The translations under genes and the position numbers were made by a program. DNA of 64,000 bases, taken from positions 124,001 through 188,000 of the forward strand of contig JAFFJZ010000086.1 in NCBI GenBank assembly GCA_018340375.1, read 5' to 3'. Of the stretch, positions 45,729 through 57,928 are shown one piece after another. The notes below the pieces were generated by a model. That model searched no databases and was not told the DNA's origin. It saw nothing but the letters and a program-made list of their open reading frames with translations. Within the stretch, counting starts at the first letter, position 1, and each line of letters starts with the position of its first letter. This DNA is from Gonatopus flavifemur. Its lineage: Eukaryota > Arthropoda > Insecta > Hymenoptera > Dryinidae.

Positions 45729-46638
45729 CTGTGGGCAAAAAGTAAGGTGAATTGGTTTGTAAAATGAAAAATCTTCATTTATTCTTTTACATCAATTTCA
45801 TACCCTTCGAAGTAATCCCCTCTTGATGTAATACACTTATGCCAACGTTTTTTCCAATCATCGAAACATGCTAAATAGTCCCTTTCCGGTATAGCCATCA
45901 GCGCCTTCTTCGATTCAGCTTTGATCTCCTCAATCGACTCGAAACGCTTTCCCCGGAGTGGTCTCTTGAGTTTTGGGAATAGCCAGAAGTCACACAGAGC
46001 CAAATTAGGCGAATACGGTGGTTGCGGAACGATATGAGTCGAATTTTTGGCAAAATGGTCAGGAAGAACGAGTGCAGTATGAGACGGTGCATTATCGTGA
46101 TGCAAAAACCAAGAGTTGTTGGCCCATAATTCTGGTCTTTTTAGACGAATTGCTCAACGCATCATATCAGTCAGGTCTCTAACAGTCAACCGTCGATTTT
46201 TGAGCACTAATTCCTTCACTCCATCGACGTGTTGGTCATCTGTTGACGTCGATGGTCGTCCGGAGCGCTCCAAGTCATCAACACGTTCTCGACCCTCTTT
46301 GAAGTCTTTGTACCACTCATAAACATTTTTCTGCGACATGGTAGAATCACAAAGACCTTCCGCAACATCCTCAAAGTTTCCGCAGCGGAAATTTCATTTC
46401 ACAAACAAAATTTGATTGCACTTCTCTGCTCAATTAAATCAGACATTGTAAAAATCGAAAAATGCACTCTTGGTCGTTTGGTGAACACAAGCGTAAATGT
46501 GTTACTGATAATGACATCGACATGAAATTTGGCACAGATGTCATTGGCAGTCCTGCCAACTTAAGAAAAAAAGAACTAGCCTGACATGTCAAGCCCGCGA
46601 AGTTTGAATAAAAAATTCACCTTACTTTTTGCCCACAG
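45729..46638 (-). mobile_element. Internally deleted mariner, 910 bp
   Basis: The inverted ends CTGTGGGCAAAAAGTAAGG are flanked by TA (45727-45728, 46639-46640). A full mariner is about 1.3 kb, so roughly 400 bp are missing. Confidence 0.93.
45779..46446 (-). pseudogene. mariner transposase remnant
   Basis: An N-terminal remnant begins near ATG 46446, has a stop and a frameshift, then continues as MSQKNVYEWYKDF (46339). The middle of the protein, including the first catalytic Asp, is deleted around 46105-46154. The C-terminal part keeps HHDNAPSHTA and SPNLALCDFWLFPKLK and ends at 45779. It cannot be functional. Confidence 0.9.
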
Positions 46639-46891
46639 TAGTATGCTTTGAAAGTGTTATGTATAACGTAGGAAAAATACTTTGGAATTTTCAAAGTTCT
46701 GCGTTGAACATTGTAAGGTCCCATAATTTGGTAGTGTTTATACTTAGCGCAGGTGAAGAAGTTCCTGATGTCCCGTACGAAAATATTTCGCTGAAATCAT
46801 CATGAACAATCTCTGAGAAACTCCGCTTTTTCTCTAAAAAAAAAAAAACTCCGAGAATTTCTGAAAATTTGATGAAAAATCTAATATTTTT

Positions 46892-47030
46892 TAGAGGTTG
46901 GAATCTTTACGAAGCGAATCTTTTGTATGAAAAAAATGTTCAATTTTTATCAAATTCTATAAAACTTTTATCAAAACTTGATAAGTATTTTATACAAAAG
47001 ATTCGCTTCGTCAAGATTCGCCCACCTCTA
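46892..47030. mobile_element. 139-bp MITE with hAT-like ends
   Basis: The right end, read inverted, is TAGAGGTGGGCGAATCTTGA; the left end is a shorter variant. The flanks ATATTTTT and ATATTTTA match at 7 of 8 bases, consistent with an 8-bp duplication. Confidence 0.65.
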
Positions 47031-47039
47031 ATATTTTAG

Positions 47040-47395
47040 GAACATTCTGTATAAACTTTTTCAGACTTTTTTCAGAGGTTTTCAGAGTTTTTCAGACAAA
47101 TAGGAACGAAATTGCACTCTGATAGAATTCTGACAAAACTCTGAGAAATTTCTGACTATTAAAAATTTTCAAAATTATATGAATACATTCATATTCTAAA
47201 TTCAAATATCATACGTGAAAAAATGTTTGAAAATGAAAAAATTTTACTTCAATAATCAGAAAAATGTTAGAAATTTTTCGGAGCTTTGTTAGAGTTTTTT
47301 CAGAGTTCAATTTCGTTCCTATTTGTCTGGGCAAAACATTGAAAACCTCTGAAAAACCCTGGAAAAAATCTGAAAAGAGACATTGTATGGTATTT
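47040..47395. repeat. Inverted-repeat element, ~350 bp
   Basis: CAGACAAATAGGAACGAAAT near 47095 pairs with its inverse near 47320, and the flanking TTTTCAGAG-rich sequence also mirrors, out to about 47040 and 47395. It is a MITE-like hairpin of unknown family. Confidence 0.6.
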
Positions 47396-48649
47396 CCATA
47401 TTTTGAATTAGAATTTTTTTCATAACTAACCTTTGAAAATGGTATACATTATTTATTAAAGCGAAAGTTTTTCAAACCGTTGAGTCTGCATCTTTCAAAT
47501 ATCAAATTAACTATTTCATTCATTTATTTGTTCATTTAACGAGCATTAAAAACTGATACCATTATGCACGCAAAATGGATTCAAAACCGATATCATTATG
47601 CACGGAAATTGTATTCAAAACTGAATACGTTATGTGCTCAGAATGTATCCCTAATGGCGTTCAAAATGAGTTCTTTTGGGTGGACTAGGTATTCTTTTTA
47701 ACCTTCCATATGTTTTCATGTTTAGTCGCATAACGGGTGTACATGTCGATGTCTCATGGAATTAATTTGGATGATTCTGGGGATACAAAATGAATTCTCC
47801 CAAAAACTGAGGTGTTCTAAATGTTTTCTTCAAGAATTCTTTGTGAAGTGGTGGTGCTGTTAGGGTTGTTGCATATCAAGTATTCTTTCATTCAGTTTTA
47901 ATTGTATATCCCCCGGAATCTGTTGAAATAAATACGATAAAATAAATCAATTCCAGTGACAGTGGCTGAACACAGTAATTAAATAATCTTCTGTAAATGT
48001 CTTCCAAGAAAAAAATGTCAACCACCTAATGAGAACAGCTTGTCAAAATGACGTCAAATTGAAATCAAAATGTTACCTCGACATGATTTTGACTAGAAAT
48101 TGGTCAAAGTGAGGTCAATTTAATGGCATTTTGACTGAGTCTGACTGATTTTCTTGTGCTCATAGTGCAGTTCCTGTGAATTGATTCTGACGTTGAATAT
48201 ATACATTAATAGTGAAAAATGCTGATAGATTCCATGTGATGGTTCAAAATTCCGAGTATATGCAGTAAAAAAGGCTTCATGAAACGTCATGTGGAATTAT
48301 GAATATTGTAAGTGAAATGAAAAATAACAGATATAAAATTGGATATTTACAGGTGATTAATTCATTCGAAAGTTTAAAATGTCTCTGAATAAAATGTATC
48401 GAAAGAAATGAGAAAACAGAGATACATAATACTAACATCAGCACGAACGATTATGCTGTATTTAGTATAAGCAATTGAAGGTTTCCGGGACCTTTGACCC
48501 TTCTTCGCTCTAATAACTCCTTTTACAGGAAGGAAATGAGCGAGTCAAGATAGCTGAATCGTCATTCTGCTATCGGTTGAAAGAAAATTTTGACTCAAAA
48601 ACCAAATGAAAGAAAAAAATTTGAGGCACCAAACAAAACGCATTCTCAC
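47396..48649. other. No gene seen
   Basis: This is AT-rich sequence. A short direct repeat containing ACCGATATCATTATGCACG or a variant occurs two to three times between 47550 and 47635. No coding signal; it lies downstream of the minus-strand SAM-like gene. Confidence 0.4.
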
Positions 48650-51312
48650 CATCATTGATATCTTTTGATTCTAATAATTCTGCAAGTGTTTGAGCTATTT
48701 CATCTTTTTGGTTGTAGTTACAAAGAGTTGATATTTGATGGAACAAAGTATTCCATTTTTCTTCAGTAATTTCCTCTTGAATGAGATTGAGTAATTTGAA
48801 ATCTTTGATGATCAATTCATATCCTCGAGGGTCACTTAAAATGGGCCATTTCTGAAAAATTGGACCAATTTCAGCGTCAGAATTCTTTTCGATCCCATTG
48901 CGACGATATGTGAAGGTTGTTTCCCAATGAGTGTTTACCAGTTCCCATGGTGCACGGTTTTTTTCTAACCAAAGTGTAGGCTAACTTCAATATTCGCATC
49001 GTTTATTGCAACATCTTCATACGTGATATGAGCCTCTTCTTCAGCAGTCCCCAGTGTTCTCAAGTATGTCAATTTATTTCTGAACTTATTCACTAGTTTC
49101 CCCTTAGCAGGAATGGATTCCTTATCTTTGGAATCTTTCTGCAGAACTGGATCTATGTAATATGCCGCTGATGATTCAGTTGGGAAAGTTGATATAATAT
49201 CCATTGCTAAATATTTGAAAGTATGATTGCCTGGTCTAAAAACATTGAGAAATTGCACAAATGAAGAGTTTTATTATAATTTGATGAACTTAGTAAAAAG
49301 TGTCAAGGTATAACATCCTGTGTACCTTTGTGTATGATTCAATAATTCTGAAGTTATAAGATCGACTAAGATTTCTCGAGCTTTCTCTGGTAAGTGCGGT
49401 TTTTTTTGGAAAGCCAGTAAAATACGCTGCCCTGGAATTGTTTTTTTCAGTATATCTTTCACTTTTGGAGAGTGTCGTGGATTGAAAGATCCTACTTGAA
49501 TTTCATTTCTTGAACCTTGAGTGGGAAGATTTTCTTTCGTGGATCCTTCGTTTCGATCTTGATCACGCGATTGAGCCTACAAAGATATTTATCAAGTTAT
49601 TAATTCACCCATTCACTTGGCTCTTGAATTTTCTTATATATGCATTAAACTTTTGATGTATCATATTGGCAACTTTCATCAATATACTACATGATACAAC
49701 AAAACAAACTTTCAAATAAGCATTGAATTATAAAATATCGTTAAGAATCCTGTGAAAAGTACTCCGTTCAAAAGGATTGAATGGAATTGGTGATTTTGAT
49801 TCCAAATAATTTCAATTAATACGATTTTTGTTTGTACATAACTTTTATACAAAATCAGAGGAATCCAAATTCAATGTGTCGAATTGTCAAATTGAAGGAA
49901 ATCGTAATGAAATATTCCATGACCAATTCCATTTAGTAGAATACTTTTCACAGGGGAGAATACCTAGGGATTTATTTGCTTTCAAATATGTTCTCACTTC
50001 ACTTTGAGTATACTTGTTTGATAAAACTTTATAATCATTGAGAAGAAATAAACAAAACAGGAACAATTTACCACAGTAAAATGAATGTATATATACTTGA
50101 TTTCTCATTATTGATTGTAAAATGGATTTTGTGTTAGAGCGAAGAATTATTTTGTTGAAATTGATTGAAACAAACTTATTCACGCACGTTTGCTCCGTCT
50201 TTCAGTTTAGTAGGTTCATTGTCAGTCACATTCGCAGCAAATTGTTTTCTCCACTCAGTGAGGAAACTGATTCGAGGACCAACCAATGGAATGAGTTCTT
50301 TTATTACTTCCACGGACAATTGATCGATTGTGGCTGCTGTTATTTCATTGCCTGTATGAATCATGAATGTTATCGTAAGAAAACATTAATGAATGACAAG
50401 AGTGATAACTGAAATTTAGAATGATATCACGTAATACAAGTAAAATGAAAGTTTTTCAGTTATGTCTGCATAACTATTCTTATTCTGAATTCTTTGTACT
50501 ACTAGCATTCATGATCATTTCTCTTCGCATGATTTTGTTGAGACTTTTTGACTTCCACCAATTGCATCAATGGAGTTGAGAACAATTTTTTGAACCGAAC
50601 AAATTCTTTCTCAATGGTATTGAAAATATATACATCGCCTTCAATTATGTGATTGTTTAAATTGCTATCTCGCTGAATAAAAAATAATTGAGTTTAAACA
50701 AATAAAGGTATCAAATTACAGGAATATTTGTATGAATCGACTAAATATACATTTAGCACCATTCAAAAACGTATAATTTTTTTGTACTTCAAAGAAACTG
50801 TCACTGTGATGATATATCATGAGCAATGATTCAAAACATTTTCTCCTGTAAATATCAAATTTTCTAAATATGAATTCATTAACCTGTGGAATATAATACT
50901 ACGACCTTCAGAAATATTCTAATTCCGCAGCAAATATTAACAAAAAAAGTCCGCTCATCGATGATGACAAGAATTATTTGATTATTTTCATGAACGATTA
51001 ATTTTATTCAAAGAAATGAAGTATCCAATTGTACATTTTGTTTCCATTCATCTTGATTTCAGGAAGAGTTTTCATCTACAAAAATGTGACACCGCGTCAT
51101 AACAATCATATCATTTTTGAATCCAATTGCAATTGATGTATTTTGGCATGAAACACGAATAAAATAGGATTACATATTTCTCTATTCATGGCTCAAGTTT
51201 TTCAGTAAGAAATAGAGAAAGTATATACAAAAATATACTCACGTTCAAACACTTCGATAAGATTTGATGAATTCCATTCCTGGAGAAGATCACGAACAAA
51301 TTTATCGCTCAT
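48650..51312 (-). CDS. Multi-exon gene of an uncharacterised SAM-like family, probably frameshifted
   Basis: Exons on the minus strand: 51312-51243 (ATG at 51312), 50351-50188, 49576-49326, and 49235-48650 ending at a donor. The introns are GT-AG and the phases (1, 0, 2) agree at the joins. Exons 1-2 together give a SAM-like helical domain (FVRDLLQEW, then VIKELIPLVGPRISFL). Exons 3-4 give a second conserved region (PGQRILLAFQ, then GKLVNKFRN, then ITEEKWNTLF). I know this only as a family of unnamed arthropod proteins. Near 48975-48995 the frame changes without splice signals, so this copy may be a pseudogene or carry a sequence error. The last exon was not found. Confidence 0.6.
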
Positions 51313-51575
51313 TGTCACTTTCCGTGTACAAAACAGGTGCTGGATATCAAATTGATTATATTTCGAAACTTTAGATTGCCAAATTTTCATTTTATCTGCA
51401 CACGACTGAAAGAACCGATGTGCATGCGTCTCTGGATTAAATTGTTGATTGGACGCAAGATGAATCCGTTGGAATCCGTGATGAAACAATATGGAAGAAA
51501 TAGCATCAAGCTCGTACATGCTTGGACACGTTCAAGCAAGTACGCGTGCGCTAACAGGCTTCGCCATCTTGGTTG

Positions 51576-51975
51576 TGTGGGCATCAACGCACACAGATTC
51601 ACGCGCACACCTATCACGAAAGATAGAGATAGATATAGGTGATGCGGGGAGTTCTAAAAAGCGACTAGCAACAGTTAGTCAGTTGCGTGTCAGCCACCGC
51701 GCTAAGCGGACCTATTCGAGCGATCAGTCGATGTCGAGACGTTACGTACGAGCAATGTACGTTGCAATTTATAATAAAGTTTCATTCGTTAGTATACCTT
51801 ATTCATGTGTTTTATTCACACGCTCATATACACTAACGATTGATGGAGACTTGGTTCCTGGGACTTGTTCCATTTAGTCATAGATGCGTCCCATCTTATG
51901 TGGATTATCGGCACATTATTATACTGATACCAGCGGTGAAAATATCACCCTGGTAACCAAACATTATTCTCCATA
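51576..51975 (+). repeat. 5' LTR of the CsRn1-type element
   Basis: It carries a candidate initiator TCAGTT at 51679-51684 and AATAAA at 51773-51778. Confidence 0.94.
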
Positions 51976-51976
51976 C

Positions 51977-51988
51977 TGGTGACCCCGA
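51977..51988 (+). other. Primer-binding site, tRNA-Trp type
   Basis: TGGTGACCCCGA matches the 3' end of tRNA-Trp (read as complement), the primer typical of the CsRn1 clade. The match weakens after 12 bases. Confidence 0.7.
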
Positions 51989-53149
51989 TTCGTGGATGTC
52001 TGAGCATTCAAGTGATTTCGAATAATTCGAGATAATCGACACCGCGCAACATCGACAAACTTTCGTTCAAAAGTCACGTTACACCAAGTGAACGTACGTA
52101 CATACGTACAAGAGTGCTGTGTAACTAGTGAACGCCGAAATCAAATTATTGGTGGTGTAAATCAACATCCAAACGCTCGAAATCCAGCTGTATCGCTGTA
52201 CGCAGCTCATCTGAAAAGCATTTCACGCGACATACAGAAATGACGCCATTTTGAGACGTCATCCACGCGGCTACCGGAAGTCTCCATTTTGACTTCACCG
52301 TCGTCTTCTACTCGTCTTCAGGAAGCAGCCATAACGGTCGCACGGACGAACCACAACGACGCGGTCACGGAACGCGTCAGTCTCATCAAGACACGGCGGC
52401 GACTGAAACGTCGCACACACCACAAACAATTGTATGTTCGTTCTTTTTCGTTTTATTTTTCTTTTTGCCTTTTTAATTGCAAATTTTCGTCAATGTACAA
52501 ATAATAATATTAGTATTTTATCTTTTTTGTCTCTATTCTTTCAATAAAAGTAGAAAACTTTCACTCGGTACATTGAGCGGTAAAAAAAACACACGAATAC
52601 ATATCGTTATACACAACCACTGCGTATTTATTGACATATCATTGCAGATAACATTCAATTCAATATTCATTTTATCGTGTAGATGGTATCAATCTTGAGC
52701 GTTTCAATCATCAATCATTTCAAATCTTGTATGATTCCTTTGACTTGCGAGAATGTCTCGCACATAGTGACATTTCAAGACAGCTCGTAACATCAGTTGA
52801 TTTGTTTCTTTGATTTTTCTTTTTCTTCTGTCTCGAAGTAAATTCTCGCTCATTATATCTTATATGATTTTAATCTACGTAATTACCTACATATTAAGTT
52901 TATTATCGTTCTTTCCCATTGTAATTGGCAAGGTGTACATAGATACAATCAATCTCAGCGAATTTCAGATTTATCTACCAATTGATTGAGTGAATCAGAG
53001 TTAGTTTTTTTCGTATTCATTTATTATATACTTTATGCATGACGGATACGTGTGGTTCGAGTTTCTCCGGGGATCAAACGTTGTCGTTACCTATAGTTTG
53101 CCTTTTATTTTTCCTGTACGCTGTATATCTACGGGGTGACGGCGCGAAT
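51989..53149 (+). other. 5' untranslated region of the CsRn1-type element
   Basis: About 1.1 kb precedes the probable gag start, longer than usual for this group. A 71-codon frame at 52289-52504 has no recognised product. Confidence 0.5.
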
Positions 53150-54046
53150 ATGGCAAATCCAGTAAACCCGGAGCAGGCGCTCGCACCGCAACAAATTCAA
53201 AATGCAGACTCAACACGGGTCCCTAGAATGCCGCAATTTTACCAAGACGACCCTCGATTATGGTTCATTCAAATCGAAAGTTCCTTCCACAACGCGAATA
53301 TAACACGAGACCGAACAAAGGCGGATTATGTTATCGCATCACTAGATCCAGAATACGTTTCCATTATCCGGGATATTATTTTAGACCCGAACCCTAACGA
53401 TGACATATTCAATCGAATTAAAGACAGAATTATTTCAAGGCTCGGCACGTCCTCGGAAACGAGACTTAGGCAACTTATTCGAGGTGAGGTGTCGATGGAA
53501 GGAAAACCTTCTCTTATGTTGCATCGCATGCAAGCGTTAAATGACGGGGGTTGCAGCTTAGACGTAATCAAAACACTATTTTTAGAACAGCTACCACCCC
53601 ACATCAGAGCCATAGTTGTTGCTTCCGGTACGAGCGATTTACAATCCATCGTAGACGCAGCCGATAGAATTTTTGAACAGGGCGAACCCGGGAAGTATTA
53701 TACAACACCAATTGCGTCAAAACAACACGGTCGAGCCGCACGCGATCATTTCGATTTGTCCGCAGTTTCAACCGAAAACAATAATCTCCGCAAACAGGTA
53801 GAGAAACTAACGGAACAGGTACAACAATTAGTGGCCGATCGCAATGGCAATAAAGCGCGCAACCAAGCCGCAAATCTATCTAAACGCGGAACAAATAACA
53901 ACGATCCCGGTACATCGAATAAAAATCCAGAAACAAAATCGGATTCTCATGGAATTTGTTTTTATCACCGGAAATACAAGCACAAAGCGCGTAAATGCGT
54001 CAATCCCTGCTCCTGGCAATTGCGAGACAATAATCAGGGAAACTAG
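53150..54046 (+). CDS. gag: Gag of the CsRn1-type element
   Basis: The frame is open from an ATG at 53039, but [13 protein letters not shown] at 53150 looks like the true N-terminus, because the preceding 37 residues include a hydrophobic stretch unlike Gag. A capsid region with [11 protein letters not shown] and a predicted coiled coil ([17 protein letters not shown]) follows. Near the C-terminus is the atypical zinc motif [18 protein letters not shown] (C-x3-H-x8-C-x3-C), a hallmark of this clade in place of the CCHC knuckle. It ends at TAG 54044-54046, right after the slippery site. Confidence 0.9.
   Translation: MANPVNPEQALAPQQIQNADSTRVPRMPQFYQDDPRLWFIQIESSFHNANITRDRTKADYVIASLDPEYVSIIRDIILDPNPNDDIFNRIKDRIISRLGTSSETRLRQLIRGEVSMEGKPSLMLHRMQALNDGGCSLDVIKTLFLEQLPPHIRAIVVASGTSDLQSIVDAADRIFEQGEPGKYYTTPIASKQHGRAARDHFDLSAVSTENNNLRKQVEKLTEQVQQLVADRNGNKARNQAANLSKRGTNNNDPGTSNKNPETKSDSHGICFYHRKYKHKARKCVNPCSWQLRDNNQGN
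54037..54043 (+). promoter_or_regulatory. -1 ribosomal frameshift site GGGAAAC
   Basis: The heptamer is in the correct register (G GGA AAC in the gag frame) and the gag stop TAG follows immediately. The -1 frame then continues open through protease and all of Pol. Confidence 0.8.
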
Positions 54047-57000
54047 AACCACCCATTCGAACAGAGGCAGTCGGATCGGGTGGCTTTCAATCCAAACGCC
54101 TCCATGTTTTTGATCGAAACACACGGTTAAATTTTTTAGTAGATACAGGATCGGACGTATCACTTATACCCGTCAACAAACGACATGCTCACAATGCATC
54201 AAATATATTTTTGTATGCCGCTAACGAAACGCGGGTGGCTACATTCGGTAAAAAGAAAATTACTCTTGATTTAGGTTTTCGTAAAAACATGTCTTGGGAT
54301 TTCTTAATAGCCGACGTTCCAACCCCAATTATTGGAGCGGATTTTTTAGCGCATTTTCAGTTAGTGCCATCGCTCCACCAAGCATGTCTTATTGACTCGG
54401 CCAGCGGCCATCGCGTAAAGGGTTTCATCAAACAATCCGGTCTGCACGGAGCCAGTTTAATTAACCGATCTAATCCATTCGAAAAAATTTTGACAGAGTT
54501 CCCCGAAATCGTAGGACTTGCCAAAGTTTTAGAACCATCATCAAAACTCGTACAACACCATATCGAGACCACTGCTCAACCTGTGGCAGCTCGCGCTCGG
54601 CGACTTCCACCAGATAAATTAGCTGCTGCCGAGGAGCAATTTCATCAAATGACAAAGGACGGCATATGTAGGCCCTCGTCGAGCCCGTGGGCATCACCAA
54701 TTCACATGGTGAAGAAAAAGAACGGTCAATGGCGCATCTGCGGCGACTACCGTCGTTTAAACGCCATCACTGTTCCTGATAGGTATCCCGTTCCTCACCT
54801 GCACGATTTTACGGCCAACTCAGCCGGCAAGACTGTATTCTCCAAACTCGACCTTCATAAGGCTTATAACCAGATTTCAGTCGCGCCGGACGACATTTGT
54901 AAAACTGCAGTCATTACCCCATTCGGACTTTACGAGTTCGAGCGCATGACTTTCGGTTTGCGAAATGCCGGCCAAACTTTCCAACGATACATTCACCACG
55001 CTTTAGGTGATTTAAATTTTGTTTTTTCATATATCGATGACATCCTCGTGGCGTCTGATAACGCATTGGAGCACGAGCAACATCTCAAAATGGTTTTTGA
55101 CCGTCTCAAACATTTTTCGCTCACTCTTAACCTTGAAAAATGCGAGTTCGGCAAACCCAAGTTAGACTTTCTAGGATATTCGATCAGTTCTGAAGGGTTG
55201 AAACCAACTTCGGAGAAAATCGAATCAATTAAGAATTATCCTCAACCCAAAACGATCAGTGAATTAAGACGGTTCTTAGGGATGGTGAATTTTTACCGCA
55301 GAAGTCTTCCCAACGCAGCCACTACCATGGCACCATTGAACGCGTTCATTTCTGAACCCAAGAAGAACGACAAACGACCAATCAACTGGTCAAGTGAGGC
55401 TCTAGGAGCTTTCGAAAAAGCCAAACACGACCTGGTTAACGCGACTCTTCTTGCTCACCCTGTGTCTGACGCTGAAACAAGGCTCATTTCAGACGCATCT
55501 GACTTCGGAATGGGAGCTTCCCTTGAACAAAAGTCTTCTGGAATTTGGAAGCCCCTGGCATTCTTTTTCAAACGGTTCACACCCTCGCAACGCGCGTATA
55601 GTACCTACGACCGTGAACTCACGGCGATTCACGAGGCTATACGTCATTTCAAATATCTCTTAGAGGGATACAATTTCAAAATTGTTACAGACCACAAGCC
55701 CTTACAGTATGCATTCCTGCAAAAAGCGGAAAATGCTCCAGCGCGCCGGCTACGTCAACTTTCATACATCTCCGAATTTACAACTCAAATTGAGTATCTT
55801 CCGGGCGATAATAACGTAGTCGCCGATTCCCTATCGCGAATTTCAACCATTCGGTTCCCTACCGACTGGAGTTTGCAGGAAATAGCACAAGCGCAATTGG
55901 GCGATGACGAAATTCAAAACTTGGTTCATGACCCGAACACCTCTCTCACCATTCAAAAGGTTCAATGGGGACCCGAGCATTCAGCTATATATTGCGACCT
56001 CACAGGCGAAGCCTTACGCCCAATTGTCCCTCAATCACTTCGTAAAAACATCTTCGACAAATTACATAACCCTGCTCACCCAGGGGCAAAAGTGACAGAC
56101 CGCGTAATTCGCAAACGATATGTATGGCCCAATATGCACAGAGATATCAAACAATGGTGTAGATTGTGTGTAGAATGTCGAAGATCTAAAGTCACGCGTC
56201 ACAACCACGTCGTTCCATCTCAATTCGTGGCCCCCGATGGGCGATTCAAGCACGTCCATTTGGATCTAGTGGGACCACTTCCTTTGTCCGATGGCTATCG
56301 CTATTGCCTTACGATGATCGACAGATTCTCTCACTGGCCCGAAGCCATCCCAATAAAAGATATTGAAGCCATTACAGTTTGTCGCGCTTTCGTAGACAAT
56401 TGGATTTCTCGATTCGGTTCCCCTGAAACCATTACAACGGATCAAGGATCTCAATTCGAGTCGCGACTTTTCGGAGCACTGCTTCGAACAACTGGAAGCA
56501 ATCGTATTAGAACGACACCATATCACCCTGCCGCGAACGGAATGGTTGAGCGTTGGCACCGCTGTTTCAAAGCAGCTATTATGTGTCACGCGAATCAACA
56601 GTGGACCAGGTCCCTGTCAACAGTATTGCTAGGCTTAAGATGTAACGTGCTTGATTCGGGTGCATCTCCCGCCGAATATTTATACGGGACCACGCTTCGA
56701 ATTCCCGGGGAATTCATCCTCGCAGAGGATTTCACTCCCGAACCGTCTATTTTTTTAGAGGAGTTCAAGGAACATATTCGCGCCGTCAAACCCGTACCGG
56801 TGGGACACCATCACAAGAAAAGAGCATTTTTATTCAAGGTTTTGAGTTCATGTTCTCATGTATTCCTTAAAGTCGGACACACCAAAAGGTCACTCGAACA
56901 ACCTTTCACCGGACCACATAAAATCATAAACCGAACCTCTGACAGAGTTTTTGAGATTGACGTGGACGGTACACCTCGCCAAGTGTCGATTGAGAACATT

Positions 57001-57114
57001 AAACCTGCTTATTTTCTTAGAGAAGATTTATCTGGCAACTCTAATGATTGTAACTCAAACGCACCCGCGTTAAGAACCTATGTGAATCCGAAAAGAATCC
57101 AGAATCAAACTTAG
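54037..57114 (+). CDS. pol: Pol of the CsRn1-type element (PR-RT-RH-IN), intact
   Basis: It is read in the -1 frame from the slippery site, about 1025 codons. Protease is [13 protein letters not shown] (about 54133). Reverse transcriptase has [12 protein letters not shown] and [11 protein letters not shown]. RNase H has [22 protein letters not shown] and TDHKPLQY. Integrase has an HHCC head (ending CRLCVEC), [20 protein letters not shown] and [10 protein letters not shown], so every catalytic position is present. An integrase C-terminal segment resembling [16 protein letters not shown] follows. There are no stops or frameshifts. Expression should depend on the GGGAAAC site. Confidence 0.94.
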   Translation, partial: GKLEPPIRTEAVGSGGFQSKRLHVFDRNTRLNFLVDTGSDVSLIPVNKRHAHNASNIFLYAANETRVATFGKKKITLDLGFRKNMSWDFLIADVPTPIIGADFLAHFQLVPSLHQACLIDSASGHRVKGFIKQSGLHGASLINRSNPFEKILTEFPEIVGLAKVLEPSSKLVQHHIETTAQPVAARARRLPPDKLAAAEEQFHQMTKDGICRPSSSPWASPIHMVKKKNGQWRICGDYRRLNAITVPDRYPVPHLHDFTANSAGKTVFSKLDLHKAYNQISVAPDDICKTAVITPFGLYEFERMTFGLRNAGQTFQRYIHHALGDLNFVFSYIDDILVASDNALEHEQHLKMVFDRLKHFSLTLNLEKCEFGKPKLDFLGYSISSEGLKPTSEKIESIKNYPQPKTISELRRFLGMVNFYRRSLPNAATTMAPLNAFISEPKKNDKRPINWSSEALGAFEKAKHDLVNATLLAHPVSDAETRLISDASDFGMGASLEQKSSGIWKPLAFFFKRFTPSQRAYSTYDRELTAIHEAIRHFKYLLEGYNFKIVTDHKPLQYAFLQKAENAPARRLRQLSYISEFTTQIEYLPGDNNVVADSLSRISTIRFPTDWSLQEIAQAQLGDDEIQNLVHDPNTSLTIQKVQWGPEHSAIYCDLTGEALRPIVPQSLRKNIFDKLHNPAHPGAKVTDRVIRKRYVWPNMHRDIKQWCRLCVECRRSKVTRHNHVVPSQFVAPDGRFKHVHLDLVGPLPLSDGYRYCLTMIDRFSHWPEAIPIKDIEAITVCRAFVDNWISRFGSPETITTDQGSQFESRLFGALLRTTGSNRIRTTPYHPAANGMVERWHRCFKAAIMCHANQQWTRSLSTVLLGLRCNVLDSGASPAEYLYGTTLRIPGEFILAEDFTPEPSIFLEEFKEHIRAVKPVPVGHHHKKRAFLFKVLSSCSHVFLKVGHTKRSLEQPFTGPHKIINRTSDRVFEIDVDGTPRQVSIENIKPAYFLREDLSGNSNDCNSNAPALRTYVNPKRIQNQT

Positions 57115-57528
57115 TTTTAGTATCTGTACATAGCAAAACCATATTTATTTTCTCTCAAATCCATGCATAATATTGTTCTTACATAACAAGTTGTAACGCA
57201 CATATGCGATTTAATTTTATCTCCTCAATTATTTTTCTACGTGTTCATAACAGTTATATATGGTTCATTTTTTTTAAGAGAACATGACATGTCATTACAT
57301 CAGTTTGTTCAACGGCACAACATAGTTATGTATCATTATTTTTTGTTTTTCAATAACATTATCACGTGTTCCTCTTCAAAACACACTTATGTATTTATTT
57401 ATTAAGGAACACATGTAAAATATATGTATACGATTTAGTTTTAGCAGACGACTGATCGCTAAATTCAACAAAGTTACTTGTATACATCCAAATTTCGCTC
57501 CCTAGCCATCTCACTCAGGGGGGAGTCC
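57115..57528 (+). other. 3' untranslated region and purine tract
   Basis: No gene here. TCAGGGGGGAGTCC directly precedes the 3' LTR. Confidence 0.7.
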
Positions 57529-57928
57529 TGTGGGCATCAACGCACACAGATTCACGCGCACACCTATCACGAAAGATAGAGATAGATATAGGTGATGCGG
57601 GGAGTTCTAAAAAGCGACTAGCAACAGTTAGTCAGTTGCGTGTCAGCCACCGCGCTAAGCGGACCTATTCGAGCGATCAGTCGATGTCGAGACGTTACGT
57701 ACGAGCAATGTACGTTGCAATTTATAATAAAGTTTCATTCGTTAGTATACCTTATTCATGTGTTTTATTCACACGCTCATATACACTAACGATTGATGGA
57801 GACTTGGTTCCTGGGACTTGTTCCATTTAGTCATAGATGCGTCCCATCTTATGTGGATTATCGGCACATTATTATACTGATACCAGCGGTGAAAATATCA
57901 CCCTGGTAACCAAACATTATTCTCCATA
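57529..57928 (+). repeat. 3' LTR of the CsRn1-type element
   Basis: It is identical to the 5' LTR by eye, with AATAAA at 57726-57731. Confidence 0.94.

Larger units (their letters stand above)
51576..57928 (+). mobile_element. Ty3/gypsy element of CsRn1 type, 6.35 kb, apparently intact
   Basis: The 400-bp LTRs (TGTGGGC...CTCCATA) are identical over their whole length by my reading. A 4-bp duplication GTTG flanks them (51572-51575, 57929-57932). The primer site is tRNA-Trp type and the purine tract CAGGGGGGAG ends just before the 3' LTR. Gag and Pol are open. Identical LTRs mean very recent insertion, so this is the best candidate for an active element in the window. Confidence 0.95.

Noticed and set aside
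51491..51877. 128-codon plus-strand frame over the gypsy 5' LTR
   Set aside because: It crosses the insertion boundary, and most of it repeats at 57636-57830 in the 3' LTR, so it is LTR sequence rather than a gene.
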